From NCBI GenBank assembly GCA_003345545.1, contig PRDH01000039.1, forward strand, positions 89,881 to 153,880: a stretch of 64,000 bases of DNA, given 5' to 3'. The position numbers and the translations under genes were made by a program. Below, in pieces: positions 51,623-60,435 of this stretch. The stretch is from Candidatus Thorarchaeota archaeon. Its GTDB lineage: Archaea > Asgardarchaeota > Thorarchaeia > Thorarchaeales > Thorarchaeaceae. Every line of letters begins with the position of its first letter. Within the stretch, counting starts at the first letter, position 1. The notes below the pieces were generated by a model that was given only the letters and a program-made list of their open reading frames with translations, was not told the DNA's origin and made no database searches.

Positions 51623-52332
51623 TCTACTTGTAACCTTAAGTTCTTGGTTGGAACCGATGCTGCCTCATTTCCCTCATCCTCTATGAAGGAGAATTGCCAC
51701 TCTGTAAGTTTAATGGTGACAAAGCAGTCCTTTCCCCTCTCTGGGCAGTCAATTCGAATCGTAACATGGTCGGGGGTAGTTTCTCTTATTTGGGGGTTCA
51801 GGCATCCATCCTCCAGCTTTTCCATCAAGAAAATCACGTAGGCCTCTGTGATCATGTTGAGGCTTCCCTTCAGGAGCGACTCGCCCAGATCTGCGAGGAA
51901 GTGACGTTTCTTGCGACCCTCTCTGACCACCTTGATGAGACCGACTTCTTCCATTCTGGAGATATGCCAGCGTACCGTATCATGGTGGACTTGAAGTGTT
52001 TCGGCCATCTGTTCTTGGTAGCATCCGGGATTGTTGACTACATAAGCAAAGACCTTCTGCGCAGTATCACTACGCATTGTGAGATATGCCATCTCTGCCT
52101 CCTGAGAGCGGAGCATCTTTGGATAGTACAATCTCTTTCCAGCAAACTTGATTGATTTTACAAGTCCTTCTCTCTCAAGAATCCGGAGATGCCAGGTAAG
52201 AGTCCCTAGTGGTGATGCGAGAATATCGACAAGTTCGAGCAAGTATGTTCCGGGATTCTCACACAATACTTGATACAACTCTCGACGAAACGGATGCAGA
52301 AGCAAAGACATTCTCTTCTGTTTTCCCATCAT
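51619..52332 (-). CDS. Tandem winged-helix transcription regulator
   Basis: This 237 aa protein has two winged-helix domains of the ArsR-like type: YQVLCENPGTYLLELVDILASPLGTLTWHLRILEREGLVKS (first, ~15-75, in parts) and FAYVVNNPGCYQEQMAETLQ then VRWHISRMEEVGLIK (second, ~90-150). The C-terminal 80 residues have two cysteines in DCPERGKDCFV and could sense a ligand. It overlaps the stop of the convergent roadblock gene by 4 bases. ATG 52332. Its own promoter has a 10-base-spaced direct repeat TTCTACA, suggesting autoregulation. Confidence 0.82.
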   Translation of the reverse strand: MMGKQKRMSLLLHPFRRELYQVLCENPGTYLLELVDILASPLGTLTWHLRILEREGLVKSIKFAGKRLYYPKMLRSQEAEMAYLTMRSDTAQKVFAYVVNNPGCYQEQMAETLQVHHDTVRWHISRMEEVGLIKVVREGRKKRHFLADLGESLLKGSLNMITEAYVIFLMEKLEDGCLNPQIRETTPDHVTIRIDCPERGKDCFVTIKLTEWQFSFIEDEGNEAASVPTKNLRLQVD

Positions 52333-52353
52333 CGGGTGCCTCTCGACTCGTTA

Positions 52354-52370
52354 TTCTACACTGTTCTACA
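52354..52370. promoter_or_regulatory. Direct repeat TTCTACA at the winged-helix gene promoter
   Basis: TTCTACA occurs at 52354-52360 and 52364-52370, exactly one helical turn apart, between the likely TATA box of the regulator gene (minus strand GCTTTTAATG, 52374-52383) and its ATG at 52332. Binding here would block the transcript start. Confidence 0.45.
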
Positions 52371-52507
52371 TCGACATTAAAAGCTCTTCGAATTAGTGTT
52401 TATCTATTGCTAATCCGTGCAGAAGTTCACACTACACAAGTCTTTTATCATGAACTCAGAGTCATCACGTATCTTCCACCTTTAAGCCAACTGAGGTAGG
52501 TTGTAGC

Positions 52508-54340
52508 TTGTGCGGAATAACCGGAATCGTCACTCATGATTTGGATAACATTGGTGAGCTACTCGTACGATGTAGTAGCAAGCTCACCTATCGCGGCTAC
52601 GACTCAGTGGGTGTTGCAGCAGTGCGCAAAGGCGTTGTGGAATTAAGAAAGGATGTTGGCACGATTGAAGAAGTGGATGCTCTTCTCGGTCTCTCAAAGT
52701 TGAAGGGCGACCGTGGTATTGCTCAGCTTCGCTGGGCGACATATGGAGCTCCAAACAAAATCAATGCCCAACCTCATTTTGGCTGCAAAGAGATCTTTTA
52801 CGGTGCTCACAATGGGAATATTCACAACTATGTTGAGTACCGACGGGAACTATTAGACACTGGTCATATTATAAGATCCGAGAATGATGGCGAGCTCTGT
52901 GTCCATGCTGTAGACAAGTACTACGAACAGACCGGAAACATGTTCGATGCAGTGCGACTCTCCACGAATGACCTGAAAGGTGCTTTTGCTTATGTTGTCG
53001 GCCGCTCAGATCAGAAAGAAATCTATGCTGTCAAAATGGGGTCTACTCTTGTTGCCGGAGTCGCAGATGACGCCACGATTGTATCCAGTGATTTGCCGTC
53101 GATTCTGCCTCTCACTAACCGAGTCATCTATTTAGCTGACGGAGAAATGCTTGCTCTCACGCACGATGAAGTGAAAATCTTCAGGATAGATGACGGAAAG
53201 CAGCTTGAACGAAGGCCTCAGATATCCCGGGTGGATGCTCGGGCAGCAGAGAAGGGTGGTTTTCCTCACTTTATGCTAAAGGAGATCAATGAACAGCCTA
53301 AAGTTGTGCAGGATCTGATGGGGATTTTGGAGGGACAGCAGAACGAGAGATGGCTCAGACTACTGGAGGATGCGTCACGTCATTACCTAGTTGCGTGTGG
53401 ATCTTCGTATAATGCTAGCATTGTCGGGGCCTACTATTTCAACAGATTGGCAGGGCTTCCCATAATTCACGCTTTGGGAGGCCAGTTTGAACCCATGTAT
53501 GGAAGGACTCTAAATCCGGATAGCATCACTGTATTGGTTTCGCAGAGTGGAGAAACAAAGGATATCCTCAACGTTCTTGACATGATCTACGAGAATGACT
53601 ATGGAAAGACCCTAGGCATCGTGAATGTCCTTGGTAGTACGCTCATGTTCAAGGCGAATTCTTACGTTCCCATGACTTGCGGATATGAGATATCTGTGCC
53701 AGCTACAAAAACCTACTACTCTCAATCAGTCATCTTCGCCTACTTAGCTGCCAAACTTGGTGAGCGAAACGGGCATCTGGACCCGTCTGAGGCAAAGTCC
53801 TTTGTCAAAAGGCTTCAGACTGACCTTCCCAAGCTCACCCAGACGACTATTGATCGAACGGGCATTCTCGCAAAGAACCTAGCGAAGACTTTGATTGATG
53901 TGAAGGATCTGTACTGCCTTGGTTATGGCTTCACTGATGGAGTGGCCAGAGAAGGAGCTCTGAAGATCAAGGAGATCTGCTATAATCACTGCGAGGGAAT
54001 GTACTCGTCGGAGTTCAAACACGGCCCTCTGAGTATCGTGACCAAGAAATACCCGGTCATCTTTGTGACGACCACAGAAGACAGTTGGATGGTCATCAAT
54101 CATATTAACGAAGTGAAGGCCAGGTCTGGACGTACCATCATTGTCGGTGAGCAGGAAGCCAGTCTCACACCCTACGTCGCACATAGCGATGATTATCTTA
54201 TTGTGCCGAAATCAGACATACTTCTGAATCCAATACTCGATGTGATTCCATTACAGCTACTGAGTTACTTCTTGTCTGTGGATCTTGGCATTAATCCTGA
54301 TCTTCCAAGGAATCTATCGAAGACGCTGACAGTGGACTGA
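52508..54340 (+). CDS. glmS: Glutamine:fructose-6-phosphate aminotransferase
   Basis: This 610 aa enzyme makes glucosamine 6-phosphate from fructose 6-phosphate and glutamine, the first step to UDP-GlcNAc. The start is fixed at TTG 52508 because the second residue must be the catalytic Cys (MCGITGIV). The glutaminase domain has TYRGYDSVGVA, RWATYGAPN and AHNGNIHNY; the two SIS domains have ACGSSYNASIVGAYY, VLVSQSGETKDIL, and YCLGYGFTDGVAREGALKIKE. The C-terminus LSKTLTVD keeps the conserved lysine. TATA-like TTTAAGC about 25 bases upstream leaves a short leader. Confidence 0.96.
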   Translation: MCGITGIVTHDLDNIGELLVRCSSKLTYRGYDSVGVAAVRKGVVELRKDVGTIEEVDALLGLSKLKGDRGIAQLRWATYGAPNKINAQPHFGCKEIFYGAHNGNIHNYVEYRRELLDTGHIIRSENDGELCVHAVDKYYEQTGNMFDAVRLSTNDLKGAFAYVVGRSDQKEIYAVKMGSTLVAGVADDATIVSSDLPSILPLTNRVIYLADGEMLALTHDEVKIFRIDDGKQLERRPQISRVDARAAEKGGFPHFMLKEINEQPKVVQDLMGILEGQQNERWLRLLEDASRHYLVACGSSYNASIVGAYYFNRLAGLPIIHALGGQFEPMYGRTLNPDSITVLVSQSGETKDILNVLDMIYENDYGKTLGIVNVLGSTLMFKANSYVPMTCGYEISVPATKTYYSQSVIFAYLAAKLGERNGHLDPSEAKSFVKRLQTDLPKLTQTTIDRTGILAKNLAKTLIDVKDLYCLGYGFTDGVAREGALKIKEICYNHCEGMYSSEFKHGPLSIVTKKYPVIFVTTTEDSWMVINHINEVKARSGRTIIVGEQEASLTPYVAHSDDYLIVPKSDILLNPILDVIPLQLLSYFLSVDLGINPDLPRNLSKTLTVD

Positions 54341-54361
54341 GAATGAGTCTTACTCGTTCTC
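54339..54361. terminator. Hairpin at the end of two convergent genes
   Basis: GAGAATGAGT (54339-54348) and ACTCGTTCTC (54352-54361) form a 10-base stem with one G-U pair and a 3-base loop, spanning the stops of glmS and the small gene at 54350. There is no T run, so termination is only suggested. Confidence 0.35.
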
Positions 54362-54739
54362 GCCACCAGATTCACCAATTCGTATCGCACGCATTTCAGA
54401 GGATGTGACTGCACCTGCATCAAAGCCGGTTCTAATACCGACTATCTCCTCTTCACTTACTTCCTTGACACTCAATAGCTTGTTCTCGTCACCAAGGACC
54501 CACTGACCATAGATATGCAGGCCGCTTTCTGTTTCACATTCCAAAAGGCCAACATCGTTCGCGCTCGACCACCAACTAAGACAGCTCACCGGATGTTCAA
54601 GCCCTTGCAGCATTTCAGTCCATAGATGTTTTAGTCTTGTAGGTCCATATTGATTACGAAAAGCAATCAAGAAGCTGCCTTTCTTCCCCTTGAGCTTGTC
54701 GGCTATTGTTTTGGTTTCATCATCGGAGAAAAGCTTCAT
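54350..54739 (-). CDS. Unknown small protein of 129 aa
   Basis: I do not recognise this soluble, slightly acidic protein. It contains KGKKGSFLIAFRNQYGP, a segment with several tryptophans (LSWWSSANDVGLLE) and a repeated-strand C-terminal half with GIRTGFDAGAVTSSEMRAIRIG. ATG 54739 has AGG about 8 bases upstream; a TTG three codons earlier is in frame. It is convergent with glmS. Confidence 0.6.
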   Translation of the reverse strand: MKLFSDDETKTIADKLKGKKGSFLIAFRNQYGPTRLKHLWTEMLQGLEHPVSCLSWWSSANDVGLLECETESGLHIYGQWVLGDENKLLSVKEVSEEEIVGIRTGFDAGAVTSSEMRAIRIGESGGENE

Positions 54740-54825
54740 GGTATTCAACCTAAGTCAACATTCAAGAGAACATAAAAGGTCGGCGTTAGGGATAATAGTG
54801 GAATTCAAGCCGGTGACATAGTACA

Positions 54826-55719
54826 ATGCAGCGCATATCCAGCATAGGTCTCTTCTCCTCTGACCCCTATTCTCAAAGAGTCGAAACACTTACCCTGGCA
54901 TTTGAAAACCTAGGCGTGAGGACGCATCGGATTCTGCCGTGGAAGGTTTCGAGATGGGGTGGCACCACAACACATAGGATTCTCCACGATGGATATGATC
55001 TCACTCAGCTAGACTCTCTTCTTGTTCTTGACTTGGGCGCAAATGATATAGGTGCATTCTTCAACCGAGTCGGGCTCTTGTCTGCCCTTACGGAACTAGG
55101 CGTCAGAGTCGTGAACTCTGTATCGTCAATACTGCTTATGCGCAACAAGGCTGAAACCATGAGGAAGTTGGTGTCAGGAGGTCTTCCAGTCCCTAAGACT
55201 CTGATAACGGAGTCAATCGATGATGCGGCATCATTTGTTCGCGAGAACTTCCCATGCGTTCTCAAACCGATTACTGGATTCGGAGGCCTTGGCGTGCAGC
55301 TTATTGAGCGTGAATTCGACCTCGACAACATCTATGATTATCTGAAATTCCATAGCCAAATGTTCGGCAAAGGAGCCTATATCCTTCAGGAGTACATCAG
55401 AAGCCCGGGGTTTGACATACGAGCATTAGTACTGGATAACAAAGTGATTGCATGCATGCAACGAGTAGGGGGCGAGGGTATAACCAACAATATCCATTCG
55501 GGGGGTGTTCCGCGCAAGAACTCAATAGATGTCACTGAATTGTCTCTTCTAGCTGCCAAGTCAGTAAGAGGTACACTTGTCGGAGTTGATATCATTCCAG
55601 ATCTGGATAACAATCTCTGGGTGTTGGAAGCGAATGCAACGCCTGGCTGGGCAGGCCTCCAGCAGGTCACGGACTTTGATATATCTGAGAGAGTTGCTGA
55701 TGTACTCTCAAGAGTGTGA
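54826..55719 (+). CDS. RimK-like ATP-grasp ligase
   Basis: This 297 aa ATP-grasp ligase joins an amino group (commonly glutamate) to a carboxylate. Segments: VVNSVSSILLMRNKAETMRKL, GLPVPKTLITESID, FPCVLKPITGFGGLGVQLIE (ATP loop), YILQEYIRSPGFDIRALVLDN, VGGEGITNNIHSGG and LWVLEANATPGWAGLQQ (metal-binding E-x-N). In archaea relatives include the glutamate ligases for F420 and tetrahydromethanopterin (CofF, MptN) and LysX. The exact substrate is not determinable. ATG 54826 with GGTGA 9 bases upstream. Confidence 0.87.
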   Translation: MQRISSIGLFSSDPYSQRVETLTLAFENLGVRTHRILPWKVSRWGGTTTHRILHDGYDLTQLDSLLVLDLGANDIGAFFNRVGLLSALTELGVRVVNSVSSILLMRNKAETMRKLVSGGLPVPKTLITESIDDAASFVRENFPCVLKPITGFGGLGVQLIEREFDLDNIYDYLKFHSQMFGKGAYILQEYIRSPGFDIRALVLDNKVIACMQRVGGEGITNNIHSGGVPRKNSIDVTELSLLAAKSVRGTLVGVDIIPDLDNNLWVLEANATPGWAGLQQVTDFDISERVADVLSRV

Positions 55720-55811
55720 GTTTGCAGCGAAGAAACCGCTTGGAGTGCTGTTCCCATGATAAAGCTTTTAAGAGAGCTTCAGGCGCAATGGCATTGTTTA
55801 CGTACCATCTC

Positions 55812-55857
55812 GGAGTTAGCTCCTGAGTGTGAACGGAATCCGCCCTGCGTGCAGGGC
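55812..55857 (+). other. Structured leader before the coiled-coil gene
   Basis: Two hairpins lie in the leader: GGAG-TTAG-CTCC (55812-55823) and GCCCTG-CGTG-CAGGGC (55842-55857). A TATA-like GCTTTTAAGAG near 55763-55773 would start transcription around 55790, giving a leader of about 100 bases, unusually long here. It may be a regulatory RNA element or simply a stable 5' end. Confidence 0.35.
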
Positions 55858-55889
55858 TAGCAAAATGATGTTTCTGAGGTTTATAGGGT

Positions 55890-56978
55890 TTGACAGAAGT
55901 CGCTGAATCGAGTCCAGAGAGTATTGAGTTCTTGCGTGCTAAACTTCGTGAACTCAAAATACAATCCAGAGATGAACTTGACGCACTCCGCCATGACAGG
56001 GATCAAATGCGTGAGTACAAGCAAATTCGTGACGATCATAACAAGGAGGTAAAATCACTCATCGAGTCTGTGAAAGCGGAACGTGAGGAGCGAGATAGAA
56101 TCAACCAAGAGATCACAGAAGCCAAGGAGAGAAGAAAGGCAATTCATGCTCAACTCGCCAGCATTTACGATGAGATCCGTGAACTCCGCAGTAATCTTGT
56201 TGGTAGTCCTTCTACAGATCAACGCCGCATGATGCGGCGTGTCGAGGAGCTTGAGTGGAAGCAGCAGACTGAGCAACTTTCAAGAGATGAGGAGTATTCC
56301 ATTGTTGAGGAGATAGCTCGAATCGAGGCCCAACTCGTCAAGATTGGCCAGGAAAAAGAGAAGCAAGATCGAATCAGCGAAGCGCGCAGGTTGGCCAGAA
56401 AACTCAAGGAAGAGGCTTCCGAAGTGCATGAGAAGGTGCTGTCACTGTCAGAGCAGTCTCAGATTCATCATCAGGAAGTTGTAAGAATAAGACCACAGCT
56501 TGAGGAGTACAAGAAATCTGCAGACACAGCTCACAAGAACTTTGTCGAGTGGTTGAAGAAGGTCAAAGAGGGCGAGGCACGGCTCAAGGAACAGAGAACT
56601 CAAATTGAAGATATCCAAACGAAGCTACGCAAACAGACTGTAGAAAAGCGCGACGAGGAGCGCGATGAGCAAAGACAACATCAGAAGGCTCAAGAACGCG
56701 AGCGTGTCGAGTCAGCAGTAGAGAAGCTTCAATCAGGCAAGAGGCTTACATTCGATGAGTTCATTCTGGCTCAACGGACGGTAACAGATGATAAGAAGCG
56801 GTCCAAGAAGAAAGCACATGATGCTGAGAAGGTAGAGGAAGCCGCTGCATCAACGACTGAGGCCAAGGCTACCCCTGACTTTGAACCCGATGACGAACTC
56901 GAGTCAATACTCGATGAATCTGAGTCTAAGCCTGATACAGAACCTTCGTCTGACAATGAAACTGAACAGCAGCAGTGA
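55890..56978 (+). CDS. Archaeal coiled-coil protein (COG1340-like)
   Basis: This 362 aa protein is almost entirely coiled coil from about residue 10 to 265, with regular heptads rich in Glu, Arg and Lys. The motif VEKLQSGKRLTFDEFILAQ (near residue 280) is a family landmark of a widespread archaeal coiled-coil group often misannotated as phosphoserine phosphatase. The last 60 residues are acidic and disordered. A structural or ribosome/RNA-associated role has been suggested for relatives; it is unproven here. The TTG start at 55890 has GAGG about 10 bases upstream. Confidence 0.8.
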   Translation: MTEVAESSPESIEFLRAKLRELKIQSRDELDALRHDRDQMREYKQIRDDHNKEVKSLIESVKAEREERDRINQEITEAKERRKAIHAQLASIYDEIRELRSNLVGSPSTDQRRMMRRVEELEWKQQTEQLSRDEEYSIVEEIARIEAQLVKIGQEKEKQDRISEARRLARKLKEEASEVHEKVLSLSEQSQIHHQEVVRIRPQLEEYKKSADTAHKNFVEWLKKVKEGEARLKEQRTQIEDIQTKLRKQTVEKRDEERDEQRQHQKAQERERVESAVEKLQSGKRLTFDEFILAQRTVTDDKKRSKKKAHDAEKVEEAAASTTEAKATPDFEPDDELESILDESESKPDTEPSSDNETEQQQ

Positions 56979-57073
56979 ACTGAGTTGTTCACTGGGCAGA
57001 GGCCACTGAGAGGAGGGGTCAAGACACGAGCAGTGTAAGCGAGAGACCAGTCGGTCGTACACCTACAACAACG

Positions 57074-58285
57074 GTGTTCTACACACTGGCTATTGGCTCT
57101 GGGGTTATGAGAGCTCTATCCGTTGTCTTTGATTTTCTGGCCATCAACGTTGTGAGCATAAACACCCTTGTCTTCGGTTTCTTGTCTCAATGGGTCAGCT
57201 TTCTCACCACAATCATTATTGTGGCAGTGGTCAGTATCAGAAGGATTTCAGATGGTCGAAGACAATCAATTGGATACAGTCTGGACCCTGATTTCGACAG
57301 GCTCAGACTATTACCGAGGAAACCCATGACATACGTCATAATTGCGGGATTCTTTGCGGGTATTTCCACACTATCCTATTACTTCCTAGTGGGCTCTACA
57401 GACGCCTCATCAATGCTGCCTTACGGGCAACTTGTCATAATCTATCTGCTCATGGGCGATCTGATGGCAGAAAAGGACTCGCCCACGGTTATCGAGATAC
57501 AATCCCTTATGTCGATTCTCTTTGGTGTCTTGTTGATAGGAACAACGCCCATAGGGTTCGATTTTGTGGCATTGCTCATTGTCCTAGGCCCAATGAATCT
57601 GTCCTCAGCAATGTTGACCTATTACCAGCGAAAGACAAAGAGGTATGAGATTCGTCCAGGTCTTCGTGTGGATGCTTTGAACATGCGAGTATGGAGCCTG
57701 CTTGTTCTAAACTCTGTCATGAGTCTCCTAATGCTGCCTATGATGCCGGCTAATGCTTGGCAAATGATGGCTGAGAGTGTCATTCCGCTATTCTGGATAA
57801 TGGTTGGTTCATCAGTCACCGCATTCCTATCCATCGTGATGTACATACGCGCTCTCGGCAAGGGGTCCATGGCAGTCGTGAACTCGCTCTCAGCAATTTC
57901 AGTAGTACTAGGTATTCCTGCCACTCTCATAGGCAACCTCTTCATACCAGGGGGCTTCGGAGATCTTGGTTCTGACCCATTCCTTTGGACGCTCAAGATT
58001 CTGGGCATCATGCTCGTGATGATTGGTATAGTGGCTCTACAAGCAACAGATATCCGCTCATTGGTCCTAGTGAAAGTCAAGCCAATGACTCGCGACCTTC
58101 TACCTGACCTCTATGACATAAAGGGGGTGGAGAAGGTTGCCGCACTTGCCGGAGGTATTGATTACATATTGACTATAAAGAGCAGAAACTTGGCAAAGAC
58201 AAGAACAATGATACTCAACAAAGTGCAGAAAGTACCCGGAATTGACCGTATCGAAACATTGGTAGTGATAAGAGAATACAGGTAG
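57074..58285 (+). CDS. Ten-helix transporter-like protein fused to Lrp/AsnC effector domain
   Basis: This 403 aa membrane protein has about ten helices in an EamA/DMT-like arrangement (two halves, with YYFLVGSTDASSMLPYGQL and MYIRALGKGSMAVVNSL in equivalent places). The C-terminal 65 residues (LPDLYDIKGVEKVAALAGGIDYILTIKS, in parts, to VIREYR) look like the Lrp/AsnC ligand-binding (RAM) domain. The GTG at 57074 has no Shine-Dalgarno; a good GAGGAGGGG site lies at 57010-57018, but the GTG behind it is followed by a stop, so the real start may be upstream with an unusual codon. Function: probably ligand-regulated transport; inferred. Confidence 0.7.
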   Translation: MFYTLAIGSGVMRALSVVFDFLAINVVSINTLVFGFLSQWVSFLTTIIIVAVVSIRRISDGRRQSIGYSLDPDFDRLRLLPRKPMTYVIIAGFFAGISTLSYYFLVGSTDASSMLPYGQLVIIYLLMGDLMAEKDSPTVIEIQSLMSILFGVLLIGTTPIGFDFVALLIVLGPMNLSSAMLTYYQRKTKRYEIRPGLRVDALNMRVWSLLVLNSVMSLLMLPMMPANAWQMMAESVIPLFWIMVGSSVTAFLSIVMYIRALGKGSMAVVNSLSAISVVLGIPATLIGNLFIPGGFGDLGSDPFLWTLKILGIMLVMIGIVALQATDIRSLVLVKVKPMTRDLLPDLYDIKGVEKVAALAGGIDYILTIKSRNLAKTRTMILNKVQKVPGIDRIETLVVIREYR

Positions 58286-58304
58286 AATAAGGAGAGAACA
58301 TGAA

Positions 58305-58556
58305 GTGACCGAATCAATACAGTCTTACATCCTAATGGAGATCGAGATTGGCATGACTGATCATGTTGTTGACCAGCTTAGGCACATAGAACAGGCAACT
58401 CGTGTTGCAGTGACAACTGGTGGATATGACATTGTCGTGCTGCTAGAAACGAAGGATTTGGAAGAACTATACGAAATTACAGTGAACCGCATTCACAAGA
58501 TTTCGGGTATTAAAGAAACTACCACAGCTGTCGTCGAGAAGATGATATCTGTATAA
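58305..58556 (+). CDS. Stand-alone Lrp/AsnC ligand-binding (RAM) domain
   Basis: This 83 aa protein is an Lrp/AsnC effector domain without a DNA-binding part: SYILMEIEIGMTDHVVDQL, VAVTTGGYDIVVLLET, and VNRIHKISGIKETTTAVV. Such domains bind amino acids and assemble into dimers and octamers. It starts at GTG 58305, 19 bases after the stop of the membrane protein that ends with a similar domain. The two probably interact, so that a soluble sensor could gate the transporter. Confidence 0.87.
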   Translation: MTESIQSYILMEIEIGMTDHVVDQLRHIEQATRVAVTTGGYDIVVLLETKDLEELYEITVNRIHKISGIKETTTAVVEKMISV

Positions 58557-58672
58557 ACTGATATCATCTATGGCATAGTTATCTGGTCCTCTACATCCGC
58601 CGTCAATCAATCAGGTTTTTCTACTTCTGTGTTTAGGAAATTCCAGCAGAATGGGATAGTATCTGCTCACAG

Positions 58673-59635
58673 TTGACTATGGATGTGGACGGATTGGATG
58701 AAGTCATTGCTATAGGTTTGACCAAGAGGTTTGATGATCTGACTGCCGTTGACCATATTGACCTGAATGTCCCCGAAGGTTCCATCTACGGACTATTGGG
58801 ACCCAATGGGGCAGGAAAATCGACAACGCTTAGACTGCTCTGCACATTGCTTCGCCCAGATGAAGGAACTGCCTCAGTGGGTGGTTTTGATATCATCGAG
58901 TCGCCGGTAAAGATACGGGAGATAACTGGTGTGCTGCCAGAGGAGGGGAATCACACCCTCTACCAGACACTGTCTTCGTATGAGAACCTAGAGTACTTCG
59001 GTAAGCTCTATGATATTCCGGAAGATGAGATACCTTCAAGGATTGAGGAATTGCTGAGCTTTATGGGTCTCTGGGAACGAAAGGACGATCCCGCTGGAGA
59101 ACTGAGTACGGGAAACCGCCAAAGATTGGCTCTATGCCGCGCACTTCTACATCGTCCTAAAGTGTTGCTACTGGACGAGCCCACTTCAGCGCTTGATCCA
59201 ATAGCAGCCAAAAGAGTCAGAGAACTCATTCTTAGTCTCGCCGAGAAATATAAGCAGACGTTCTTTATCAATTCGCATAATCTTGCTGAAGTACAGAGAA
59301 TCTGTGACAGCATCGCAATAATAGATGAGGGCAAAATCCTACTCAGCGGTAATACCAAAGAACTTCGTTCTAGGCTGCAGGCAAGCCAGAGCTATAGAAT
59401 TCGTGTTGCCAACGATTTGGAGGGAGCGCTCTTGGTTGCCAAGTCCATGGACTTTGTCAAATCGGTTGACAAAGAGGTTGATTCCATTACGGTCACTATC
59501 GAGGACCCCGATAGCAATAATTCCTTTCTGATGCAATCCCTCTTGTCAAAGGGTATCAAGATAATAGAATTCGCTGAAGAAGAGGCGACTCTGGAGGACC
59601 TCTACCTTGACGTAATCAAGGGAGGTGCTGAGTGA
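58673..59635 (+). CDS. ABC transporter ATP-binding protein
   Basis: This 320 aa ATPase has Walker A GPNGAGKST, Q-loop region ITGVLPEEGNHTLY with Glu in place of the usual Gln, signature LSTGNRQRLALCRAL, Walker B KVLLLDEPTSALD and the switch His in FINSHNLAEV. The last 100 residues form the C-terminal extension typical of the CcmA/drug or sodium exporter group. TTG 58673 or ATG 58679 is the start; no Shine-Dalgarno is seen, and a near-leaderless transcript is likely. The permease gene overlaps by 4 bases. Confidence 0.93.
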   Translation: MTMDVDGLDEVIAIGLTKRFDDLTAVDHIDLNVPEGSIYGLLGPNGAGKSTTLRLLCTLLRPDEGTASVGGFDIIESPVKIREITGVLPEEGNHTLYQTLSSYENLEYFGKLYDIPEDEIPSRIEELLSFMGLWERKDDPAGELSTGNRQRLALCRALLHRPKVLLLDEPTSALDPIAAKRVRELILSLAEKYKQTFFINSHNLAEVQRICDSIAIIDEGKILLSGNTKELRSRLQASQSYRIRVANDLEGALLVAKSMDFVKSVDKEVDSITVTIEDPDSNNSFLMQSLLSKGIKIIEFAEEEATLEDLYLDVIKGGAE

Positions 59636-60390
59636 TGGCACTACACAAATCGATGCTTGTCGCAAGGGCTGACCTCAAAATGGCTATGAAAGTCAGCTAT
59701 GTGAAATACGGATTAATCGCGATTGTTTCGCTTGGTCCTATCATGCTGGTTGGATTGGTATTCTTAATAGCCCTACTTGATCCTGCCACTGCCGCAGCTA
59801 CTCTCACAATGATGGACCCGCTGCTCTCGCCCATGCTGGGAATTCTCGCTATAATCCCTGCATCACTCATCTCTGCAAATGCACTTGTTGGTGAGCGAGA
59901 GCAGAGCACTCTTGAGCCTCTTCTCTGCACTCCCCTGACAGACCGCGAGCTCTTGATAGGGAAAGCACTCAGCTCTCTGATTCCAGCCATAACACTATTG
60001 CTGGGGTCGATTCTCATTACTGAGATCAGTACTATCATGATTCTTCTTTACGTGGGAGCCGAAGTCGTTTTGTTTCCAGGTGTCGCATCCCTGTTTCTTC
60101 TTCTCACAGCAGGTCCTACGCTCATTCTGGCAATCGTATCAGTGATGATTCTAATCAGTGGGCGAGTCAAGCGCGTTTATGAAGCCTACCAGACATCGGG
60201 AGCGACAGTCTTCATCTTCGTGATTCCCATGATGCTCCCAATGGTGTCCATGGATGCTTCAGGAAACGTGGATATGAACTTGGTCTGGTTGTCGAATATC
60301 GTCACATTCTTGGTCTGCTTATTGCTTGCACTCATTACATGGGCACTGGCAATTGGGAGGTTCAACAGAGACAAAATGGTGTCGATGTAG
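59632..60390 (+). CDS. ABC-2 type permease partner
   Basis: This 252 aa membrane protein has six hydrophobic segments and the motif ALVGEREQSTLEPLLCTPLTDRELLIGKAL, typical of ABC-2 permeases of the NatB/ABC-2_3 type. It starts at GTG 59632, overlapping the ATPase stop (GTGATG), and must form the exporter with it. Cargo unknown; antibiotics, sodium or lipids are common for the group. Confidence 0.9.
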   Translation: MMALHKSMLVARADLKMAMKVSYVKYGLIAIVSLGPIMLVGLVFLIALLDPATAAATLTMMDPLLSPMLGILAIIPASLISANALVGEREQSTLEPLLCTPLTDRELLIGKALSSLIPAITLLLGSILITEISTIMILLYVGAEVVLFPGVASLFLLLTAGPTLILAIVSVMILISGRVKRVYEAYQTSGATVFIFVIPMMLPMVSMDASGNVDMNLVWLSNIVTFLVCLLLALITWALAIGRFNRDKMVSM

Positions 60391-60395
60391 TTTAG

Positions 60396-60412
60396 GAGGG
60401 CTTCTGGCCCTC
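60396..60412 (+). terminator. Terminator between the ABC permease and gamma-CA genes
   Basis: GAGGGC (60396-60401), loop TTCTG, GCCCTC (60407-60412), followed by TTTCTTTCTTCT. It lies 5 bases past the permease stop and may also help stop minus-strand transcripts. Confidence 0.65.
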
Positions 60413-60435
60413 TTTCTTTCTTCTATGGCGGCACT

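Noticed and set aside
55864..55880. C/D box sRNA (ATGATG followed by CTGA)
   Set aside because: The two boxes are only 3 bases apart and in the wrong order for a guide; the similar string at 41519 is equally short.
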